Source: Aptenodytes patagonicus (Eukaryota > Chordata > Aves > Sphenisciformes > Spheniscidae). Taken from it: a stretch of 64,000 nt of DNA. The notes beneath the pieces are model-generated. The model worked only from the letters and a program-made list of their open reading frames with translations. It searched no databases and was not told the origin of the DNA. Positions 56,579 to 64,000 of this stretch are shown one piece after another. The position numbers and the translations under genes are program-made. The stretch spans positions 54,836,151 through 54,900,150 of the forward strand of contig NC_134949.1 of assembly GCF_965638725.1 (NCBI RefSeq), written 5' to 3'. Within the stretch, counting starts at the first letter, position 1; each line of letters starts with the position of its first letter.

Positions 56579-58690
56579 CTGCAAAACATGAAGGGGGGAC
56601 CCCTTGGTTGTTGTGTGTTACGGCACCCTTCCCGAGGTGTGCTCCGAGCCCCTGTCAACTGAGGTCTTGGGACTCCCCTTGTAAGTAGAGGAGGAGGATC
56701 TCAGTCCTGCCTCTGACTGTGCTGCGCATGTGTTACTGGGTCAAGGGGGGTGCATTTTTGGTCACAGCAAAGGTGGCTTAATGATGTCCTGTGCATGGAC
56801 CAGCACTGGGAGGACAGGGGATGAGGCTAGTGTGGCTCCTTTAGCCCCGCACACTCCCTTTGCACCATGGTCTCACATTGGACAAAATAGGCATTTGTCA
56901 GCAAACTGCAGTGCTGGAAGGGAGCAAAACACTGCTGTCTGGTAAGGAGGGGGTTAAGAGCTATTCTGGGAAAATGCGTTTCTTTCAGTTCTGGTCAGAC
57001 AAGGACACCCCTTGTGGTCTTTGGACGACTGAGTAAAATGCAGGCATGACAGGGTCTGAAGTGCAGGACTCCCCCTGCCTCCCCGTCCCCTTTCCCCCCC
57101 ATAGCTCTGGGACACCCGATGCCATTGATGCCACTCATTTCCAGCATCCACATGCCCCTGAGGCCCTTGCATGCCTGTACATTTCTGGGCACAGCAGGGC
57201 TGATCGCCGGCAGCCCTGCTCCCCACTGAGGCTGGCAGACATGGTGCGCCTCTGTTCTGGTTGCCTGAGGACCGATGCCCCACGCGGACAGGCAGTTGTC
57301 CACCACAGAGAGGCACACCGGACCCACCCGCAGCTGCTCGCCCTTCTCTGGGGCCCGGGGAGATGGGTGCTATGGAGACAGACCTGCGATTGCCATGCTC
57401 CTTGCTCCTCTCTCAGACTGCCTGGCAAACCCGACTCCCTGCTCCTTTCCCAGAAATGTGGACTGTCCTTAGTGCCCTCTTGCAGGCTTCTGCTTCGTGC
57501 TGAAAAACAGGGAAGTGGCATCAGGAAGGGGTATCACTGGCTGCAGAGCCACGCGGCATCGCAGCACGGGCCACTTGGGTCTGCACAGAGGCACAGACAC
57601 AGGCCAAGGAGCTCGGAGACCTTGGTTTCAAGCTCAGCCTCCGGCTTGAGGCTCTGCAAATAACCCCTTTCCTGCCTTTGCCAAGCATTATCTCCTGTAA
57701 ATCATTTACCGCCTTCCCTCAAGAAGTTCACAACATTCAGTCCTGCTGTCTCCCCTCCACTGCCCATTGCCCAGTGGTATATCATCCCGAAGTCCTGGAC
57801 GTCCAAGGCCATGACCCCACAGCTGCTTGTGGATTTGATACAGCCTCTGAGTTTTTAGAGTGCCAGGAGAGACCCCACTCAATCTGTACCCGGTGCCTAG
57901 CTGCAGCGCTGGTGACTAGAGACCCTTCAAGCATCCCCCTCCCACTCCCCGTCTCCCTGGGTACTTGGGAGTGGGCCACCTATGTTTAATGTGCACAGGG
58001 ATAAAGCTTCTCCGTCCCAAACTTCTCCTCCTCCACACAGTCATAGCCAGGAGGAGGACACACACACACAGCATGGAAGGGGGTCACCGCATCCAGACAC
58101 TGACCTGTCCCCTTCCCCTGGTCAATACCTCACTTCTTCTTGTAGCTTCCCTTGGAGGTCTTCTTCACAACGGGCTTCTGGAGACACTGGAAGGTCACAT
58201 GGAGGATGCCCATTGTTCTGAATCTACAATGAAGACACAAACGACCAGGAAAATAGCCGTGCTTGGGCCCAGAGCATGCTGCAGAATGAGACCTCATGCA
58301 CATGTAATTTCACCAGGGTTTGTCTTGCCCCTGGTATTGCCTCTTGGTTTGTCCGTCTTTACATGTGCTCTCTTGCAGCTAGGCATTGCTGCTCTTCCTC
58401 TCCCTGTCCCGCAAGGGCTCACGCCTGCTCGCCGTTCTCCCTGCCATCCTGCCTCGCAGCCCTCAGAGGGAGAACAAGCTGTGCTTGGAGGGGGCTCCTT
58501 GGTTAGCTGACCAGCTCCCCAGGGATTTCTGTCGGAACTCAGAGCTGGGACCGGTACAGCCCAGCTGGCTCCTGGCCCTGCCCACCTACCAACCCTTGCT
58601 GTCGTATTTCTTTAGACCTGTTTCCTAAGGAGGCAGGCTTGTAGAAACACGGGCTTTTTGTTCAATCATCTCACGTTAGCTTTTATTGAC
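56579..58690. other. Upstream region of TMEM140, no clear gene
   Basis: Expected to hold the TMEM140 promoter and 5' UTR exon(s). One minus-strand acceptor (CGTTTGTGTCTTCATTGTAG) before 58223 opens a 27-codon frame at 58213-58130 (MGILHVTFQCLQKPVVKK...). It is then followed by GTGAGG, so it might be a 5' UTR exon. I could not support any other exon. Confidence 0.35.
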
Positions 58691-58721
58691 CCCCCCCTCC
58701 ACAAAATAGAAAAGCAATTAA

Positions 58722-58875
58722 AAATTGTTTCTCTTAATTACTTAATTTCTCTTAATGAATTATTAAATTAATAAATTATTAAATTTTATTTATTTATAAA
58801 TTGTAACTATTTTACTTATTATTTAAATAGTTATTATTAAATTATAAATATTATTAATAAAAAATAATAAAAAAT
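58722..58875. repeat. AT-rich low-complexity tract
   Basis: About 155 bp almost wholly A/T (ATTAAAT, AATAAATTATT and TTATTTATTTATAAA motifs). Confidence 0.9.
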
Positions 58876-58910
58876 AATTCTCTGTCCCCCTAGAGAGGGG
58901 ACAGAGAATT
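58876..58910. repeat. Perfect inverted repeat, 14-bp arms, 7-nt loop
   Basis: Arm AATTCTCTGTCCCC at 58876-58889, loop CTAGAGA, reverse-complement arm at 58897-58910. It lies exactly at the right edge of the AT-rich tract. Confidence 0.9.
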
Positions 58911-60116
58911 AAATTTCTAGCAGGTTCATGGAAATACATGGCAGGGGTGGAGGAGAACCACCTCAGAGACGCTGTGCTGCTATGTGATCTCCACGTGTAT
59001 GAGGGCCCAGGGAAATCCCACAGTATCTCTGCCCTCCCTTCTGCTTTGAGGCTCACGTCTATAAGGACCTATTTTCTTTTCCCAGCGATGCCCCTCTGTT
59101 CACTCTGCCAACTTGCAGGCAGATTTGCCCCTCAGCCTCCTGCTGCCTCCCGAGCCTGGCAGGTAAATCTCTGTCCCCAGGTGTGACTGTGACAGGGACA
59201 GAAACATGCCTGGTGCGGGTGCCCTGTGCCAGCTGGGGCAGAGACGCACAGCTGGGTATGGTTTGGCAATGAAAGCCGAGACCTGGCGCCCTGCCACCAG
59301 CGCAGCCGCAGGCACGGCATTCGTGAGCTCCGCAGCTCGGCCCTGAGGCCGGTTTGGAGGCAGCCTGGCTGAGAAGCAGGGGATAAACAGGAAAGAGCTG
59401 TCACCCTGTGTCCAGCTGGGGCTTTTCCCAGACATCTGCAGCCCCTCCGCCGCTAAGGAGGTGCCTGTGCCTTTGGACAGGAGAGTCTGCGGCTCTACCT
59501 CAAAGGTGCAAGAAAGAGGAACCCGAGCACGGCTCAGCGAGCTCCAGCCTGGCTTCAGCCCCCTTGTTTCTGGGCGGGCATCGCTGGAAGCGCTGGACTT
59601 CACCATGGGAGAGCTCTGTGTCTCAGTCTCCTGGGCAGACAGGCTCCATGTGCATGGCTCAGGAGCTCCCTGGGGTGTCTGTATGTGAGATGGGGCTCGT
59701 AGGGACCCTCTGTGCTGCTGGGACTGCACGACCCTTCCCTCTGCTGGCTCTTAGGCAGGTGAGCACCTTCCCAGGCTGGGGCTGTGCCTTCCCCCCAGCG
59801 AGCTGCTGGCTGAGTGCCTGGGCAAAGGCAGCGGGACGGGGAGGCCATGGCATGCAGCTCCGGCGCAGGATCTGGCCTCTGTGCAGGGACGAACAGCTCT
59901 GTGGAGCGGCCAGACCCCGCTGCAGTGAACAGGCTGAACGCAAAGGGGCGAGGGAATGGGCATTTTCTCTTGCACTGAAGAGCCCCCCAGAAGACTTGGC
60001 TTTCCTGCATCCCCCCTCACCGGCTGCCGGGGGGAGTAATGCTTTGCAAGAGCGGTGGGAAAGGAAGGCAGCTTTGGACATGGCACCTTTCCTTCAAGCC
60101 ACCCGCTCCTCCCCCG
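58911..60116. other. No supported gene
   Basis: Open frames here, including a 267-codon plus-strand frame at 59408-60211 running through the poly-C run, lack conserved sequence, start context and splice structure. I read the region as non-coding. Confidence 0.5.

Positions 60117-60146
<30 letters not shown>
60117..60146. repeat. Homopolymer C30 run
   Basis: Thirty consecutive C, preceded by CCCCCG. The length is likely imprecise because homopolymers are error-prone in sequencing. Confidence 0.9.
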
Positions 60147-60147
<1 letters not shown>

Positions 60148-63100
60148 ATCCCTCTTTCGCCCTCAGGCAGGACTGGCTGCAGAGAAACCACAGGTGAAGA
60201 AAGGCTGCTGAAAAGGTAAGGATTGCTGGCAAACAGAAACCAGCAACCAGACTGCGGAGGAACTGCCCTGAAAGTGTCCCACAGCTGGGGAAGGACCTCC
60301 TCCCTCCCAGATATTTGCACCCTGCAGCACCACTTTGCCTGGCAGCTCCCCCCGATACCAGCGGCATTAAAAAGGTGGGGGACTCAGTGGAGGATACTTA
60401 CGGGCTGCCCATCTGGCTGGGTGCAGAGCTGAAACACGCTGGAGAGGGCCGAGGTGCCGCCCTCAGCTCAGGTGAGCTGAGCTGGTCTGTGGCTGCTGCC
60501 AGGTCCTGTGCCGGCTGGGCTCTGACACCGCAGCTCCTGTTGCGTCCCAGGCAGCTGCCTCTGCTTTCTGTTTCGGTTTTGAGGGCCATGGAAGCCTGAT
60601 GCAGTGCTCCTCCCTGATACTGCGTCATCTAAATATGAGCAAGAAAACAAGCCGAGCCCAGCTACTGCCATCTGAGCTGGGGGCAGGTTTGCACTTTCTT
60701 CTCCCGGCTGTGCTAACCGATGTGAATAACTGACCAGGCTAAGCTCACCCAGGAAAGTTGTGCTACTAGAGTGGCTTGGGTGTCCACAGGGGCTGAGACG
60801 AGTTTGTTTTGTTTGGACACTTCTGTAGAGGTGACTGACCATCCCAGTAGTGCAGCACTGTCGGAGTTCACTGACCACTTTGCCTTTCTTGCACTTTGAA
60901 CGCTGCCCGCCTCCCTCTGCTTCCCAGACCCAGCTTTACCCGAGCTCTCCCTTGCCCGCAGGCACAGTGCCTACGCAGGCACAGTGCAGGAGAAGCAGCA
61001 AGCTGCCTGCCGCAACAGGAAACCTGTGAAACCTTGAGTGATGTAAGGGGCAAAACTCTCCTTCCTTTGGTCCTCCTGGCCAGATCCAGAACCATTTGTC
61101 CTGTCCTATAAGCAGCCTTGGTGGTGGCTCTGTTAGAGAGGTGTGTGTCATGTGGGACACCTAGACATGAAGCTGTTCACAGGGTCCCACCTAGTAATTC
61201 CACATTTAGGCATGGTCTGGAAATCTCCAGGTGGTACATAGGTTGTGAGCCTGTAATATTGGCACTCACATCCAAGAGCACAAGGGAGGTGAAAAGAAAT
61301 ATGGGAGGAAGCCCTAAGAGAAGCTCAATGGATAAAGCCGTCAGGCAGGTGGCAGTGGGGAGGTGCCTTCCTATCTGGCCTGTGTGCGTGGAATAATTTT
61401 AGCTTTGAGAAGGACAAGGATCTGGATTGAGGTGGTTCAGATCACAGATGGCTTGGGCAGAGGTTATGGTGGGAGAAATCAGGGGCGGGGGCAGAAGACT
61501 TGCAGCAAATAAAGCCTAGCAGGCCATAGCTGCTGAGCTGAATGTGGTGAATGGTGGGGACACAGAGGGAAGCCTTGGGGCTAAATATGGCCATCATCTA
61601 ACATTGGGGCTGCTGGCTTGGAAATTGAGGTATGAGCAGAGACCACTGAGGCGAGACCTATGTTCCAGTGAAGAAACATGCATTGGCAGGAGGCATGTTT
61701 GTGCTCTCAAGAGGGGCGGTCATGCAGTTTTGCCTCACGCTACTCACTTTTCTGTCATTCAGGAAGGAAAAGGGTGTATGATTTGGGTCTAGTGATCAGC
61801 CACCTCTTTAGCTGATCTCAGCACTGCAGGGGAGGTTGCTGTTTTGCTGCCACAGGCAGGAAGCACAAGCAGTTCCTTCACAAACATCCTCACTTTGCAT
61901 TGGGGTCCTGTTTGCTGGGGCAATCAGGATGACTGCCACAGTGGGTCTGCTCCATCATACCACAGCACTTCTCCCTCGAGCCACTGTCCTTCTAGATAGG
62001 TGTCTGATCCCCTTCCCATCTCCTACACCTCAGCAGCCATGAGTGTGACAGATGGCCACACATCCTGGCTTTAGCCTTTGCACACACCTCCATCTCTCTG
62101 GCCTTCTCTGGCACTGCTCAGAGCAATATATGCACCATTTGGGAATGTTGCTTTTGGAGTGGGGCATCTTCCTGGCCAGAGCTGGTTGCCTGATTGTGCA
62201 CCTATGGCAGAAGCGCTCCTCAGTGTTTCCCAAGGAGCCTTGTGTCTCCTCCCCTGCAGGGTCTCGGTCTCTGCTGCTTGTAATGCCTCCTGAGATGCCA
62301 AGGCTGCCAGCAGGGAGAGGTACAGTCAACCTCTGGCTCAAGACCTGCCCTTGGTACCACTGACCTTATTCTGGAGGCCTCCTTCCACATCTTTGGCTGC
62401 CTCTGGCAGGTAGTTCCCCTGCCTTCTCCTTCCAGGTGTTTGGGCAGGGAAGATTGTGCCTGAAGGCTGGGCACGATACAGTATGCCCTGCTGTTCTCCT
62501 TCCTAGGGACATTTTACAGGTGTCCCCTGGCTGCCCCTTTGGCTTCAGATGCTCAAAGTCTGATGATGGAGCAGTTGGGAAGGATAGGTGTGATGGGTGT
62601 GGGGTGGGGTAAGCAGGGGGATGATCATCAACATGTCTCATGGAGAAAGAATGGGTAGGGAGAGGAGAAAGAGAGCAGGGCTTCTATGTATGTGTCCCTG
62701 GAGGTAGGAGAGATCGGATGGAGTGTTTGGGCTGCTGGGGCCTGGTGTCTATGGGTAGGAAAGGAGAGCACTTCCCAGGAGCCAGCTTCCACTAAATTCC
62801 TGTGCAATCGTTTCTTCCTGGAATTGTTTCCTGAAATAGAAATGTAATTTCTTGTGTGCATTAAGGAGATGTTCACATGGCTTTACAGTGGAATGAACTG
62901 CTCTGCAGTTCATCTTGGTTTCTCGTGGTGCAGTTAAAGCACACACAGCAACACCGTCAGCAGTTCTAGTAATATTAGGAATCACAAGTAAAGCATGAGA
63001 TGAGTTGGGACTTTCAAAAGTGTTGTGCTTATTTTAGCCTGCTGTTTTAAAAGTAAGCTACCACACTTGCTTCCCAGAAGTTGGTTACGACCCTGGTCCT

Positions 63101-64000
63101 CATTCCTGAGGGAATCCCCACAGAACTTTGTTCCCTCTAGTTACTCAAAAACCCTCTCAGCTATAGCTAATACTGCCCCATTGTACCAGACTTGAGGGAT
63201 TCCTGTGGGAGTCCTTAGACTGGTGAGAAGAGAGCTTGGAGTTCACTTCATATTCTTCTACATTGCTTAGAAATCACTTTTATTCAGAAGAAATCGTAAA
63301 ATGACTATTTTTTTTTCTCAACTGTAATCTGCTGACAACTAAAAATAAATAAATCTCAGTGAAATGAAGCCAACTCTATGCTTTTCTTCCTATAGCTGTC
63401 ACGAGGAGGTTGCTGGCAACCTAAGAGCCGGAGTCCAAGGCAGCGCGAAGCCAAATGGCTTTTTGCTGTCTGCACGTGTGCTGCATTTAGGATTCCACGA
63501 GACTGAATCCTAATCCCACCTAAGGGTGTCAGATGTGAGGCTCCCAGAACGCATTCCCCAGGACTGGTGCCCGGCTGGCTGCAGCCTTTAGGTTGGAAGG
63601 TGCCCTTCTTCACTGTACTTGCATCCAGTTCTAGCCCTGACAGAAAGCTGACCCACTTGTCTCTGGGAGGCCTTGTAATGATGACTTGTGCCTATGTGTC
63701 TAATTTTTTGTCTTTATTACTGCATTTGTCTTGCTGTAATACGGTATGATTTTTCCTCGTTTCTTATACAGTGCACAACAGAGAGGCTGTTTGGGATATT
63801 TCCTTCCAGCGATAAATTTTAAATATTTTAAGTATTTGGCCAATTCTTTCTTCTTGCAGATACAAATAATTTAGGTTTTATTTATTACTGGCAATTCTAG
63901 CTCAGCCCCTCTCAAATGCTCAAAACTTGATGGCCCCGATTTTGCAGCAATAGGTTCCAATGTACGGATTAAAATGGAGCATGCTGTAGAGACACAGATG
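60147..64000. other. No supported gene to the right window edge
   Basis: I see no coding exon, RNA gene or clear transposon. AATAAA occurs on the plus strand near 61507 and TTTTTATT-type tracts occur near 63300-63350, with nothing to tie them to a transcript. Confidence 0.45.

Noticed and set aside
57046-57663. 205-codon plus-strand open frame
   Set aside because: No recognisable domain, low-complexity His/Arg/Ser-rich composition and no splice or promoter support.
59408-60211. 267-codon plus-strand open frame
   Set aside because: It passes through the C30 homopolymer as a polyproline stretch. No conserved sequence.

Overview
The window reads as avian (bird) nuclear DNA. It carries several CR1 LINE fragments with the CR1 3' terminal ATTCTATGATTCT motif, genes split into short exons with consensus splice sites, CpG-island promoters, and two recognisable vertebrate genes, CYREN and TMEM140, which are also neighbours at human 7q33. 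No bacterial, CRISPR or plasmid features are present.

Positions 1-52810 are a head-to-tail tandem array. Its unit is about 18.7 kb: 1483-20183 (18701 bp), 20184-38880 (18697 bp) and 38881-52810 (13930 bp), with a partial unit at 1-1482. Each unit carries one minus-strand gene of the ANKRD26 family (N-terminal ankyrin repeats, then coiled coil). A CpG-island promoter and exon 1 lie at the high-coordinate end, followed by five ankyrin exons, a tandemly amplified short acidic exon, six coiled-coil exons, a short final coding exon and a spliced 3' UTR ending in AATAAA. Copies 1, 2 and 3 start at 19195, 37892 and 51822. Only exon 1 of a further copy is visible at the left edge (286-494). The units are nearly identical to each other.

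Inside each gene is a second, nested amplification: a 1590-bp block (intron + CR1 fragment + one 62-nt exon) present 4, 4 and 1 times. This difference (3 x 1590) explains why unit 3 is shorter. The amplified exon has phase 1 to 0, so only one of the series can be used per transcript without shifting the frame. Its splice donor is built from the antisense 3' tail of the CR1 insertion.

At 52810 the array ends abruptly in unique DNA. CYREN (53211-54130, +, three coding exons, small Ku-binding regulator of end joining) lies head to head with ankyrin gene copy 3. TMEM140 (55899-56552, -, four-pass membrane protein) converges on CYREN. From about 56.6 to 64 kb I see no convincing coding exon, only an AT-rich tract, a perfect 14-bp-arm hairpin, and a 30-C run.

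Exon coordinates were derived by hand from splice signals and reading-frame continuity. One junction (ankyrin exon 5 to the next exon) is not fully resolved, and whether the copies are functional cannot be settled from sequence alone.
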